Notes: a model not told the origin generated them from the sequence alone. 52,614 nucleotides of DNA from a bacterium (GCA_029552985.1 JAKPDB010000113.1:1-52614), one strand, 5' to 3'. Positions 14,266-22,887 are shown, numbered from the stretch's first letter. Numbers and translations are program-made.

Positions 14266-15749
14266 AACTCTTTCTCCGAGAAAACTTCTGCCTGAAATGT
14301 GTAAAGTTCTGTATCTGGTTTTTTCCAGGCATCTGGCTCAAGTCCTGCTTTATGTTCGCACAATGCTGAAAGAAATTGTTCTTTTGTCCAACCGGTTTCA
14401 TCAGCAACCTGTGGAAGAAAAACACCCTGCCTGAATCCTTTTTTCACAATCACTCCATCCCTGCCAAGAACAATTTCATCAGGACTTGAAACTTTTGTTG
14501 GAACTGTAAGCACAGAAATTTCTATTTCTATATCTTTCAGTTCCTTTAAGGCAACTGGTGGAAATCTCGGGTCCCCTGTCGCAGATTCAATTGCCATTTC
14601 CTTCACAGCGTCAATAAGCCGTTCCCTCGGTAGAATCATGCCAATACAACCGCGTAATTCGCCTTTTTTTCTGAGTGTGACAAACACTCCTCTTTTTTCA
14701 CAAAGTACAGGGTCTGTGATATTCAGTTGTGGAAGCTTTTTACCGCTTAAATGATATTCAATTGTCTGTCTCGCAATTTTCAATAGGGTTTCCCTCTGTT
14801 GTCTGTTTAACATTTTTCCTCCTGTTTTGTCTTCTAATTGCGTTTTCTTTTCAAAAAATACTGCCATTGCTGCATATCCGACCACATTGCTATTGTCTTT
14901 TGTCGCGTCATACGAAGTTGAATAGTTGAGCAATTTTACCTTGATCTGAGAAACCTTTGATAAAATTTTAAGTCCAAGGTAGACAGCGCTTCCACCGCAT
15001 GCCTCTGCTTTACCGCTTTGCATTTCTTCCATCAGGGATGAAAATTTGCCTGATTCAAGCAACGATATGAAATAACTATCCTTTTGTTTTGCCACGTCCA
15101 GAAAATAGTAATGGGAAAGATCAGTGCTCATAACAATGATTGAGTTCTTTTGTTTTTTAATAAAAGGGAAAAGGTATTCTACGTAATTATTCAGTTCGCT
15201 TGCGTTCTCGCAGCCAACAAGAATTGGGACGATTTTGAATTCGCCTCTGATTGTGCATTGAAGAAACGGTATCTGAACCTCAAGACTGTGTTCTGCGTCA
15301 AGAATCCTGTAGTCAACACGGAATCCTGGTTTCACGACGATTTCAGACACCAGTTGCGTGTCAACCTTCACATCTCCAAGCGGGCTTTTCCAGAAACCTC
15401 TATCATCAGTGACAATTCCAAGGAAACTTGCTCGATGGCTTCTGCCAATTAAAAACACAGTGTCAATTTTTTTATCCTTGATTAACGAGTAAGCAGAACC
15501 CGCTGTTTTTCCTGAGTAAATGTAGCCGGCGTGCGGAACAATGATACCAGCAGGCATTTCACCAGTTGTTTTACCTTTCAAAAACGACATCACCTGCAAT
15601 TTAAGTTGTTTTTCATCCGCAGGATAAAAAGAACCCGCAAAAAAGGGTTTTCTCATGGTTTCAGAAAAAGACAATCCTGTGCTGAAAAAAACAAAATAGC
15701 AGAATATTATTCCCAGATTCCAGAAATTTTTGTTCCACAGTACTGGCAT
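14262..15749 (-). CDS. Memo-AMMECR1 fusion of AmmeMemoRadiSam system (B+A)
   Basis: 495 residues. Residues 1-30 form a hydrophobic leader (signal peptide or anchor). Memo domain, about 32-290: R-K-P-F-F-A-G-S-F-Y-P, I-V-P-H-A-G-Y-I-Y-S-G, and M-S-T-D-L-S-H-Y. AMMECR1 domain, about 310-490: L-R-G-C-I-G-M, G-D-P-R-F-P-P-V and F-L-P-Q-V-A. The ATG at 15749 has an AAAGGG site, while the internal Met at residue 32 has none, so the leader is likely real. The gene overlaps amrS upstream by 43 bases. The system's reaction is unknown. Memo resembles LigB-type dioxygenases, and the histidines seen could bind iron or copper. Confidence 0.88.
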   Translation of the reverse strand: MPVLWNKNFWNLGIIFCYFVFFSTGLSFSETMRKPFFAGSFYPADEKQLKLQVMSFLKGKTTGEMPAGIIVPHAGYIYSGKTAGSAYSLIKDKKIDTVFLIGRSHRASFLGIVTDDRGFWKSPLGDVKVDTQLVSEIVVKPGFRVDYRILDAEHSLEVQIPFLQCTIRGEFKIVPILVGCENASELNNYVEYLFPFIKKQKNSIIVMSTDLSHYYFLDVAKQKDSYFISLLESGKFSSLMEEMQSGKAEACGGSAVYLGLKILSKVSQIKVKLLNYSTSYDATKDNSNVVGYAAMAVFFEKKTQLEDKTGGKMLNRQQRETLLKIARQTIEYHLSGKKLPQLNITDPVLCEKRGVFVTLRKKGELRGCIGMILPRERLIDAVKEMAIESATGDPRFPPVALKELKDIEIEISVLTVPTKVSSPDEIVLGRDGVIVKKGFRQGVFLPQVADETGWTKEQFLSALCEHKAGLEPDAWKKPDTELYTFQAEVFSEKEF

Positions 15750-16786
15750 TTTCCCTTTCTGATATGATTTTCAAGAACCTCAAATCCTTTTCTTTTGATA
15801 ACAATTTTACCACACTTAGGACATACTGTATTTTCATAGGGATTATTATAGACATTACCAATGTAGACATATTTCAAACCAGTGCCCTTTGCGATTTTAT
15901 AAGCGTCTTCCAGCGTTTTGTATGGAGTTGCAGTCAGATGAGCAAGTTTATACACCGGGTAAAATCTCGTGAAATGAACAGGTATATCAGGACCAAGATT
16001 GGTCTTTATCCACAAGCAGAGTTTTTTTATCTCATCAGGAGAATCATTGTATCCAGGAACAATTAAATTGGTAATTTCAATCCAGACTTTGTGTTTTTTC
16101 ATAATTGTAAGGGTTCGTAAAACATCTTCAAGATTTGCGCCGCATACATTTTTATAGTACTCTGGAGAAAATCCCTTGAGGTCAACATTCGCGGCATCAA
16201 TGTAAGGAAGCAATTTTTCAAGTGGTTCCTGATTGATATAGCCAGCAGTGTGCATGATATTTTTTATTCCTGCTGAGCGAGCAATTTTTGCGGTGTCCAG
16301 CATATATTCATAAAAATTCACTGGCTCTGAATACGTATATGCAATGACAGGACAATTTTTTTCTTTCGCGATTTTCACAACATCATCTGGCGAAAGATTG
16401 ATATTGCGGGTTTCTTCTGGTGAAACCTGAGAAATTTCCCAGTTCTGACAGAAAAGACATCGTAAGCTACAACCAGCAGAAGCAATTGATAGTGCTTTTG
16501 TACCAGGGAGAAAGTGAAAAAGTGGCTTTTTTTCAATCGGGTCTATTGCCACAGAACACGGTTTTCCGTATCCCATTGAATACAAAACACCGCCAATGTT
16601 TTTCCTTGCCCTACAAAAACCATACCTGCCTTCTGGAATCAAACAATTTTTTGGGCACAATCTGCACTGAACTGAATTCTGATCTGACTTTTCATAAAAA
16701 AGGGCCTCTTTAAGTTTTTCCTGAGAAATACATACTGAACACAAAAGAACCAATCCAAACAGTACCAACAATGTCTTATTATTCAT
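15707..16786 (-). CDS. amrS: AmmeMemoRadiSam radical SAM enzyme with N-terminal leader (copy 2)
   Basis: About 359 residues. A leader K-T-L-L-V-L-F-G-L-V-L-L-C (about 4-20) precedes the catalytic part, unlike copy 1. Then follow C-R-L-C-P-K-N-C, the radical-SAM triad C-S-L-R-C-L-F-C, G-Y-N-D-S-P, and C-terminal C-P-K-C-G / C-Q-Y-C-G. The ATG at 16786 is preferred to a TTG nine bases upstream; it overlaps the Mut7-C stop. Radical SAM chemistry needs cytosolic SAM and a reductant, so the leader more likely anchors the enzyme at the membrane's inner face than exports it. That is inference; the leader itself is seen. Confidence 0.85.
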   Translation of the reverse strand: MNNKTLLVLFGLVLLCSVCISQEKLKEALFYEKSDQNSVQCRLCPKNCLIPEGRYGFCRARKNIGGVLYSMGYGKPCSVAIDPIEKKPLFHFLPGTKALSIASAGCSLRCLFCQNWEISQVSPEETRNINLSPDDVVKIAKEKNCPVIAYTYSEPVNFYEYMLDTAKIARSAGIKNIMHTAGYINQEPLEKLLPYIDAANVDLKGFSPEYYKNVCGANLEDVLRTLTIMKKHKVWIEITNLIVPGYNDSPDEIKKLCLWIKTNLGPDIPVHFTRFYPVYKLAHLTATPYKTLEDAYKIAKGTGLKYVYIGNVYNNPYENTVCPKCGKIVIKRKGFEVLENHIRKGKCQYCGTKISGIWE

Positions 16787-17237
16787 TTGATTCAATTGAT
16801 TTTATGAAATCCAGCATTCTTTGCCAGTGAGTACCCTGCCAGTAAATTCTACCGCAAACATTGCAATATGAAAAATGCGTTTGTGTCTTTGCCACATATT
16901 CAGGTACAAATTCAATGACATCTGAAATATTTTTTGGCTGAAGAATGTTATTGCAAATATTACAGCGGGTAAAAAACAGTTCAGGGCTAAAATGAAGGTT
17001 GAGCTTATCTTTCACTTCCTTTAACTGTTGCCGAAGGTTTTCACTTTCTATGAGTAATGAAATCACAGGATACTGAACGACAAATTTTCTATCTCTGGTC
17101 AAAACCATTCTTGACTCTTTCCTTGCGTTGTAGGCGAGAAAATACTTATCCTTTCCAGAAAAATATTCAGTATCAAACCCGAGCAACCTTAACCAGCGTG
17201 CCAAACTTCCAAGCATTCCATTCGCAATGAACTTCAT
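16779..17237 (-). CDS. Mut7-C RNase-domain protein (DUF82)
   Basis: About 152 residues. M-K-F-I-A-N-G-M-L-G-S-L-A-R-W-L-R-L-L-G is the family's opening with the first catalytic Asp region (F-D-T). V-L-T-R-D-R-K supplies the next Asp. A C-terminal zinc ribbon has C-N-I-C and C-N-V-C pairs and ends G-R-I-Y-W-Q-G-T-H-W. The fold is PIN-like and predicted to cut RNA; the target is unknown. The ATG at 17237 has GAGGATGGGG before it, so the upstream Met at 17264 is rejected. It heads the cluster running to trmI. Confidence 0.85.
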   Translation of the reverse strand: MKFIANGMLGSLARWLRLLGFDTEYFSGKDKYFLAYNARKESRMVLTRDRKFVVQYPVISLLIESENLRQQLKEVKDKLNLHFSPELFFTRCNICNNILQPKNISDVIEFVPEYVAKTQTHFSYCNVCGRIYWQGTHWQRMLDFIKSIESNE

Positions 17238-17334
17238 TTCCCCATCCTCAACAAATTTTACCATATTTTCAGGAAACCCTAAATCTAAAACCCTAAAATT
17301 TTTCCTTTAATTTTATTCTATTTTCTCCTTCCTT

Positions 17335-17460
17335 TTTTTTACCCACGCTTTACAAAAGAAAAGCTCGGACAGATTTCGTCTAAAATCGCCCTCAAGCGCC
17401 CTTTTGTAAAGGTGCAAGGCAAGAGGAGGGGTTTTATAAAGGGGGAAGAGTGAAGATGGA
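17335..17460. repeat. Degenerate palindromic repeats downstream of tRNA-Met
   Basis: CTTTACAAAAG, then GCCCTTTTGTAAAGGTGC and GGGGTTTTATAAAGGGGGA fill the gap between the tRNA and the Mut7-C gene. They belong to the family at 540-800 but are more diverged. No gene is seen in the 230 bases. Confidence 0.5.
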
Positions 17461-17468
17461 AGAAAAAG

Positions 17469-17540
17469 TGGCGGTGTAGGGATTTGAACCCCAGACGTAT
17501 CGGGTATGAGCCGACTGCTCTGCCACTGAGCTACACCGCC
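17469..17540 (-). tRNA. tRNA-Met (anticodon CAT, elongator-type or Ile2)
   Basis: A full cloverleaf reads on the minus strand: acceptor GGCGGTG/CACCGCC, D-stem GCTC/GAGC, anticodon stem GTCGG/CCGAT with loop CTCATAC (anticodon CAT), T-arm TGGGG-TTCAAAT-CCCTA, discriminator A. CCA is not encoded. The anticodon stem lacks the GGG/CCC pairs of initiators, so it is an elongator Met or a lysidine-modified Ile tRNA. Its first ten bases overlap the end of rdgB, and the tRNA's GTAG supplies the rdgB stop codon. Confidence 0.95.
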
Positions 17541-18115
17541 ATTTTAAGATACTCTGCCAGTTGCAAGAATGCCTTTGCCCTGTGACTGATTTTATTTTTT
17601 TCCTCAATGGTCAACTGGGCAACTGTCTTGCCGTACTCAGGTATTTCAAATACTGGGTCATAACCAAAACCATTTGAACCTGCTGGTTTTTGAGCAATTT
17701 TTCCATATAATCTACCTTCAAAAAATCTGCAGGTTCCAGAAGGTTCAATCAGGGCAATCACACAAATAAAATACGCTGACCTGTCTTTTAGATGCCTACA
17801 ATATTTTAGCAGTTTTTCAATATTTTTTCCATCATCTGCATCCTGGCCGGCAAATCGTGAAGACAAAACACCTGGCATTCCATTCAATGCCGGGACAACA
17901 AGGCCTGAATCCTCGCCAGCAACATATGTTCCAGGATATATCCGTGCCACAAACGATGCTTTTATTAAAGCGTTTTCCTGAAATGTTTTCCCTGTTTCTG
18001 GAGGAAAATTTGCAATATCAGGTAAAAGAATTGTACAATCGAAGTTTTTTAAGATTTCTTTAATCTCTCTGATTTTACCAGGATTTTTAGTAGCCAGAAA
18101 GAATTTGAAGCTCAT
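17531..18115 (-). CDS. rdgB: XTP/dITP diphosphatase (RdgB/HAM1)
   Basis: 194 residues. A-T-K-N-P-G-K-I-R-E-I opens the fold; G-E-D-S-G-L-V-V-P-A-L and G-V-L-S-S-R-F-A-G hold the metal and base pocket; G-F-G-Y-D-P-V-F and S-H-R-A-K-A-F complete the signature. It hydrolyses non-canonical purine triphosphates in the cytosol. It overlaps rph by 29 bases. Its last codons, GCG GTG TAG, are the acceptor stem and position 8-11 region of tRNA-Met, so the protein's C-terminus is fixed by the tRNA. Confidence 0.93.
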   Translation of the reverse strand: MSFKFFLATKNPGKIREIKEILKNFDCTILLPDIANFPPETGKTFQENALIKASFVARIYPGTYVAGEDSGLVVPALNGMPGVLSSRFAGQDADDGKNIEKLLKYCRHLKDRSAYFICVIALIEPSGTCRFFEGRLYGKIAQKPAGSNGFGYDPVFEIPEYGKTVAQLTIEEKNKISHRAKAFLQLAEYLKMAV

Positions 18116-18824
18116 TTTTCAAAAGATTTTTTTCTGTTTCAATAATCTCATTGATACCTTTTTGCGCTATCACTAACAATTGATCAAGTTCATTGCGACT
18201 GAAAAACATTCCTTCTGCAGCACCCTGAATTTCCACAAATTCACCCTTGCTATTCATTACAACATTAAAGTCAACCTGTGCAATAGAGTCCTCAGAATAG
18301 TTCAGGTCAAGGTACTTATTACCATTAACAAGGCCAACACTTACTGCTCCAATGCATTCTCTCAAAACAGGCAACATCAAAAGATTTTTTTTCTTCATTT
18401 GAACAAGAGCGTCTACGATTGCACAGAATGCACCATTTATTGATGCAGTGCGAGTACCACCATCTGCCTGAATCACATCACAATCAATTATCAAGGTTCT
18501 CTCGCCAATATTTTTCAGATTCACTGCTGCTCTTAACACTCTTCCTATCATGCGCCTAATTTCCTGACTTCTACCGGTCTGATTACTTGTTCTTGGATTA
18601 CGTTCAGGTGTGGATGCAGGCAGCATTCCGTATTCAGCAGTAACCCAACCTGAACCAGTACCCTGGAGAAAAGGAGGTACTCTGTCTTCAACTGTTACAC
18701 AGCATAATACCTTTGTTTCTCCCATTTCAATCAAAACAGAACCAACTGCGTATTTGCTGATATTTCTTGTGATTCGAATGGGTCTTAATTGGTCTGGCAA
18801 CCTTCCATCTTTTCTTGTGTTCAC
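18087..18824 (-). CDS. rph: Ribonuclease PH
   Basis: 245 residues. R-K-D-G-R-L-P-D-Q-L-R-P-I at the N-terminus, G-S-G-W-V-T-A-E-Y-G-M-L-P, R-S-Q-E-I-R-R-M-I-G-R and D-C-D-V-I-Q-A-D-G-G-T-R-T are all hallmarks. It trims tRNA 3' ends phosphorolytically. It starts at GTG 18824 with AAAGGA five bases before. The tRNA-Met encoded at the end of the same unit lacks CCA, so it would be a natural substrate together with CCA-adding enzyme. Confidence 0.95.
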   Translation of the reverse strand: MNTRKDGRLPDQLRPIRITRNISKYAVGSVLIEMGETKVLCCVTVEDRVPPFLQGTGSGWVTAEYGMLPASTPERNPRTSNQTGRSQEIRRMIGRVLRAAVNLKNIGERTLIIDCDVIQADGGTRTASINGAFCAIVDALVQMKKKNLLMLPVLRECIGAVSVGLVNGNKYLDLNYSEDSIAQVDFNVVMNSKGEFVEIQGAAEGMFFSRNELDQLLVIAQKGINEIIETEKNLLKNELQILSGY

Positions 18825-18857
18825 AAATTCCTTTCTGTTATAAAGGCGACATATATG

Positions 18858-18887
18858 ATTATATCAGAAAAGAGCGCCAAAATACAA
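18858..18887 (-). promoter_or_regulatory. Internal promoter of rph-rdgB-tRNA unit
   Basis: On the minus strand TTGTAT (18887-18882), an 18-base spacer and an extended -10 TGATATAAT ending at 18858. It lies in the 73-base gap between lptD and rph. Confidence 0.5.
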
Positions 18888-18897
18888 TTCAGAATCT

Positions 18898-20796
18898 TTA
18901 AATGCGGCTTCCTGTGAAAACTGACGGTGCTATAAAAATACCAATAGATGTTGTTGACGTCTTTGAATACGTAATCCCCACAGTAAGACAATGTATCTGT
19001 TTCTGAAGATAAAATCTCTGACTTGTAAACTTACCTTTTTTCATATCATAATCAACAGAAAAACCATATTCCCACTTTCCTGCTTTTTTATCAAAAAACG
19101 CAGTAATCCCATCAAAATTACCACTGATGTATCTATTGCCACAACCAATTTGAACACCTTTATCACGAAAAACAACAGTATTTGCCATTTCTCTTATCCC
19201 ACCATCTGAAAAATTAACTCGTTCCTGGCCATCAAGTGCCCATTTTCTACCTACATCGAAACTCCATAAAACTATACTATCTTCGAACTTATTCCTACCA
19301 ATGTCGTAAAAATTCATGGCGGTGACGTTGCCCGCGCGTTTTCCATTGCGCCAGAAATCCCAGCAAAACTGGAAATTTGAAAATGTTCCATCAGGATTAA
19401 CATCGTAGAAATCAAAGTTAAAGGCTGTTTTTTTTCTGGAGGGGACATTGGAAAAAATTGAAATAGAAGGCGAAAAATAAACAGCAGAACCATTTTTATT
19501 TTCTTTCCTTGCAAGCCAACTAACATTTATACCAGGAGTAAAAACAAAATTATTCAGGTCTTCCTGCTTTTGTGAATAAAAAATATCCCTGAATCTGATA
19601 AAAGGTGTAATCTTTGTATACATTGTACTAAAAGGTCTATCAAACTCAACATCAGCGACAACCCTTGTATATTCATTCCCATCTGTATCAACAAACCGCG
19701 CAGGTACTATGCCAAAACTTCCCAGCCAGTTTCCCATTGTCAAATACGGTAGAGAAAATTCAAATTCCGGGATTCTTGCTGGGGAAAGAAAATCTTCGTG
19801 AGCATTGTCAATAAAACGGGCTGCGAAAATACTTTCTCCAGCAATTTTTGTATAGGAAAGGTAATTCGGGTTTTTGCTTTTTTCAAGATACTGGTCGTAA
19901 AGATGTTTTCTGAAAAATTCATTGGTTTTCATCCACCTCCAGTCAGCAATCACATTCTGACGATTGGAAAACTCCTGTTGAAATTCTGCGATATATCCAT
20001 ATGATGCATCGTTGCTTCCGTATCTTTTGAAAATGTATGACTGAAACTTTTTAACTGAACTTGTTGTGTCAGGAGCAGTTGAGTCATTCATAGTAAAACC
20101 TGTGCCAATTCCACTGGTTCCGATATCAATCCTTTCCTGCATATCAAGATTTGTATTTTTTAATGTGTTGTTAAAAATCACAGAGATGCCGTTTCCAACT
20201 TCTGTTTTATAACCTGTTGATATGGATAGAAACGGTTTCTTTGTTTTTAGATTGTATGAATATCCAGGAAAATAAAAAACCGGAACACTGCCAAAATAGA
20301 GTTTGAGATTTTTAATACTTAATTTTTCTTTAGTCAATTGAATTTTTCTGCAGGAAAGATGGTAGTGGGGCTTTTCTTTATCACAACTTGTAAGTATACA
20401 GGTCTCAGCAAAAATTCTGTCCTGGGTCTTTTCAACAATACCTGCTCTTCCGTAAAATGGTGGATAATAAAATTTGCTATCAAGAAATTTTCCGGTTCCT
20501 TCGTTTATATTGTATTCCAGATTTCCTGCAGTAAGAGAAAAATTTCCCTGGGAAAAAGAAAGTGGATGATCAATGGTCAGGAAACCTGTTACGTGGTCAA
20601 TAACGGCTCTTTCACACGAAATTACAATGTCATTCGTGGAAATTTTTACATTTCCTTCAAGTGTGGTTTTAACAGGAAGACCATCTTCAGAAAATTCAGA
20701 GGAAACATTGTTTGCTGTGCATTTTATTTCCTGTGCAAATAAAACCGTTGTAAATGAAAAACAAAAAAATAAAAAAGCCAGTTCAAATTTCAACAT
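18898..20796 (-). CDS. lptD: LptD/OstA-like outer-membrane LPS assembly protein
   Basis: About 632 residues from the ATG at 20796. A signal peptide (L-A-F-L-F-F-C-F-S-F, cleaved after F-A-Q) precedes an OstA/LptA-like beta-taco domain (about 20-110: D-I-V-I-S-C-E-R-A-V-I, F-S-L-T-A-G-N-L-E-Y). The rest is a beta-barrel region with alternating aromatic residues. The short cysteine pattern and T-S-C-D-K-E-K-P-H-Y-H-L are typical of LptD. It inserts LPS into the outer leaflet, so the cell is a diderm with LPS. An upstream Met at 20820 is less likely because it precedes the signal peptide and lies further inside the pfkB-like gene. Confidence 0.8.
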   Translation of the reverse strand: MLKFELAFLFFCFSFTTVLFAQEIKCTANNVSSEFSEDGLPVKTTLEGNVKISTNDIVISCERAVIDHVTGFLTIDHPLSFSQGNFSLTAGNLEYNINEGTGKFLDSKFYYPPFYGRAGIVEKTQDRIFAETCILTSCDKEKPHYHLSCRKIQLTKEKLSIKNLKLYFGSVPVFYFPGYSYNLKTKKPFLSISTGYKTEVGNGISVIFNNTLKNTNLDMQERIDIGTSGIGTGFTMNDSTAPDTTSSVKKFQSYIFKRYGSNDASYGYIAEFQQEFSNRQNVIADWRWMKTNEFFRKHLYDQYLEKSKNPNYLSYTKIAGESIFAARFIDNAHEDFLSPARIPEFEFSLPYLTMGNWLGSFGIVPARFVDTDGNEYTRVVADVEFDRPFSTMYTKITPFIRFRDIFYSQKQEDLNNFVFTPGINVSWLARKENKNGSAVYFSPSISIFSNVPSRKKTAFNFDFYDVNPDGTFSNFQFCWDFWRNGKRAGNVTAMNFYDIGRNKFEDSIVLWSFDVGRKWALDGQERVNFSDGGIREMANTVVFRDKGVQIGCGNRYISGNFDGITAFFDKKAGKWEYGFSVDYDMKKGKFTSQRFYLQKQIHCLTVGITYSKTSTTSIGIFIAPSVFTGSRI

Positions 20797-21724
20797 TATG
20801 CTCTTTCGCAAAAGAAACAAGAGATTTCCAGTCCTTTATGCCGCTTGTTGCTCCAACTGCTGTTACTGACATTGCACCAGCAGTATTTGCTATCAAACCA
20901 CACTTTAAAAGTTGATATCCTTTCAAAAGTCCTGTCAGAAAACCCGCAACATATGCATCACCAGCGCCTGTGGAATCAATAGCATTGACCTTCAATGCAG
21001 GAAAAAATTGACTTTGCTTACCATCAGTAACAAAAGAACCATCAGGACCCATTTTAATACACACATTCTTTGCTCCTAGAGCAAGGAAAAATTCAGCTAT
21101 TTCCCTATAATCGTCTTTTCTGGAAAGCATTCTGGCTTCTTCTAAACTGGTGAAAAAGTAATCAGTATAGTGAATACTGCGTTCAATCACAGGTAGCCAT
21201 CTTCCTGTGGAATCCCAGGCAGTATCAAAAGAAAGAATCTTTCCAATATCTTTTACTTTTTTTGCAAGAGTTTCAAGTTTTTCGCCTTCGAGACCAGGAA
21301 GCAAAAATATTCCTGCGACATGAACAATGGAAAAATTCTTCAAATAATCAAAATCGACATCTTCGACAGAAAATCGGCTATTTGCTCCAAAAGAATGAAG
21401 AAAAGAACGTTCTCCATCAGGAAATACAAGCACTGCTGTTCCTGAAGTTGTGACGCCTTTTTCTATTCTCACTTTTGAAATTTCAATGCCTTCTTTCTTC
21501 AACGCATTTAATACAAATTCACCGAGAGCATCCTCACCGATTTTTCCAATAACACTCACATCACAACCAAGCTTTTTTGCCACTACTGCGGTATTTGAAG
21601 CACAGCCACCAATATGAAGTTCGCACCTGTCAACAAGTTCAAGTTTTCCTCTTTCAGGCATCCGTGTTACTGGTCTTGTAACAAAATCGCCGACGAGAAT
21701 TCCGAGGCAGGCAAGTTTTTCCAT
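20783..21724 (-). CDS. PfkB-family sugar kinase
   Basis: 313 residues. The N-terminal G-G-C-A-S-N-T-A-V-V-A-K-K-L-G and G-K-I-G-E-D-A-L-G are the substrate-binding PfkB signatures, and D-S-T-G-A-G-D-A-Y-V-A-G-F has the catalytic Asp and anion hole. The ATP-site K-M-G-P-D-G is present. Substrate cannot be read from sequence; ribokinase, fructokinase and KDG-kinase-like members all look alike here. It overlaps lptD by 14 bases. Purine-rich GGAGAGG lies just before the ATG. Confidence 0.85.
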   Translation of the reverse strand: MEKLACLGILVGDFVTRPVTRMPERGKLELVDRCELHIGGCASNTAVVAKKLGCDVSVIGKIGEDALGEFVLNALKKEGIEISKVRIEKGVTTSGTAVLVFPDGERSFLHSFGANSRFSVEDVDFDYLKNFSIVHVAGIFLLPGLEGEKLETLAKKVKDIGKILSFDTAWDSTGRWLPVIERSIHYTDYFFTSLEEARMLSRKDDYREIAEFFLALGAKNVCIKMGPDGSFVTDGKQSQFFPALKVNAIDSTGAGDAYVAGFLTGLLKGYQLLKCGLIANTAGAMSVTAVGATSGIKDWKSLVSFAKEHNVEI

Positions 21725-21826
21725 ATCCTCTCCTTGTGAAACAGCTTTAGACTATGTTTAATGAATATTATTTTACAAGAAAATCTTGTCTTTGAGAAAC
21801 ATAATATGCTGTTGAGGCCATAACTA

Positions 21827-21856
21827 TTGACAGAATAAACATGACAAGGGTAATAC
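21827..21856 (+). promoter_or_regulatory. Promoter of second pseudopilin gene
   Basis: TTGACA (21827-21832), an 18-base spacer and TAATAC (21851-21856). AAAGGAGGTGAG follows, then the ATG at 21880, so the untranslated leader is short, unlike that of the first pseudopilin. Confidence 0.55.
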
Positions 21857-21879
21857 ACCATTGAAAGGAGGTGAGAAAA

Positions 21880-22749
21880 ATGAAAAAAGGATTTACACTC
21901 ATTGAATTGCTTGTGGTAATCGCTATCATAGCGATTATTGCAGCGATGTTGCTTCCTGTGCTTTCCCGGGCAAGAGAAAAAGCAAGAACTCAGGTTTGTG
22001 CATCAAACCTTAAACAAATTGGTATTGCGATGTATATGTATGCACAGGACTATGATGACTGGTTTCCGAGTGCGCACTATGGATGGTGGGATGACCCTAA
22101 TGATAATGCAATGGAAGGAACATGGTCAAAGTACTGGTGGAAGGCAATATGGATGAAGCAACTCGCACCATATTTAAGTAATGTAAATCCTTCAACGCTC
22201 AGTTTATATGCTACTGACCCGAATGCGGTTGATAGAGTTATTAAGGTTTTCCAGTGCCCTACCACCTGGAACTGGCCAGGGACACAGGTTGGAAAAATTG
22301 CATTGCCTCATCCTGCATGGTTTAGTATCTGGTGGTGTGGTGGTCAAACAACACCGGATGACTGGCCAGCAAATAGCGGGCATTCTTATTGTATGAACTC
22401 ATCTGTTTCACTCGGCTACAATAGCTGGGTTACGGGAAGATGGAAAATGACAGCACCAATTGTGCGCAAATATGCAAGTGAACTTCCTGTGGTATTTGAT
22501 GCTCCTGAATACTATGCGGGAGGCACAGTAAGTATGGAGTTAATGCTTGCGACTGAATGGGGGTCTGATAGTAGCGGAAGAAATCATAACAGGGGCATCA
22601 ATTTTTTGATGGCAGATGGACATGTGGAATATCACAGGCGGGTTATACCTGCGACACTTGATGAGCTAAACGCTGCGCATTATCTCACAGGATGGAGATT
22701 TGTTGAAGGGATTGGTTACAACCAGCAGGTTTATTACGGATACTATTGA
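21880..22749 (+). CDS. Type II secretion-like pseudopilin, H-X9-DG family (copy 2)
   Basis: 289 residues from the ATG at 21880, chosen because AGGAGG lies about eight bases upstream; a GTG at 21871 would sit inside that site. M-K-K-G precedes the cleavage point and helix [30 protein letters not shown] and [10 protein letters not shown] follow, and [13 protein letters not shown] gives the H-X9-DG motif. The body is Trp-rich. It has its own strong promoter and stands alone, directly before tRNA-Ala. Probably a surface or periplasmic pseudopilin of unknown role. Confidence 0.87.
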   Translation: MKKGFTLIELLVVIAIIAIIAAMLLPVLSRAREKARTQVCASNLKQIGIAMYMYAQDYDDWFPSAHYGWWDDPNDNAMEGTWSKYWWKAIWMKQLAPYLSNVNPSTLSLYATDPNAVDRVIKVFQCPTTWNWPGTQVGKIALPHPAWFSIWWCGGQTTPDDWPANSGHSYCMNSSVSLGYNSWVTGRWKMTAPIVRKYASELPVVFDAPEYYAGGTVSMELMLATEWGSDSSGRNHNRGINFLMADGHVEYHRRVIPATLDELNAAHYLTGWRFVEGIGYNQQVYYGYY

Positions 22750-22783
22750 TACAAAACAAAAAAAATGATAACATAAATGTACT

Positions 22784-22856
22784 GGGGGATTAGCTCAGTT
22801 GGGAGAGCACCAGGCTGGCAGTCTGGGTGTCAAGGGTTCGAATCCCTTATCCTCCA
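22784..22856 (+). tRNA. tRNA-Ala (anticodon GGC)
   Basis: Acceptor GGGGGAT/ATCCTCC (one G-U pair), D-stem GCTC/GAGC, anticodon stem CCAGG/TCTGG with loop CTGGCAG (anticodon GGC), T-arm AAGGG-TTCGAAT-CCCTT, discriminator A, no encoded CCA. The last 18 bases are repeated 194 bases downstream as part of a 49-base direct repeat. Confidence 0.95.
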
Positions 22857-22887
22857 GTTATTTTTTTGTCCAAAAAGGGATTCGAAT
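22839..22887 (+). repeat. 49-base direct repeat, left copy (tRNA-Ala 3' end plus flank)
   Basis: Identical to 23033-23081. It begins in the T-loop of tRNA-Ala and runs 31 bases past the gene. TTCGAATCCCTT (22837-22848) and AAGGGATTCGAA (22875-22886) are a perfect 12-base inverted repeat, so this region can also fold on itself. Confidence 0.95.
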
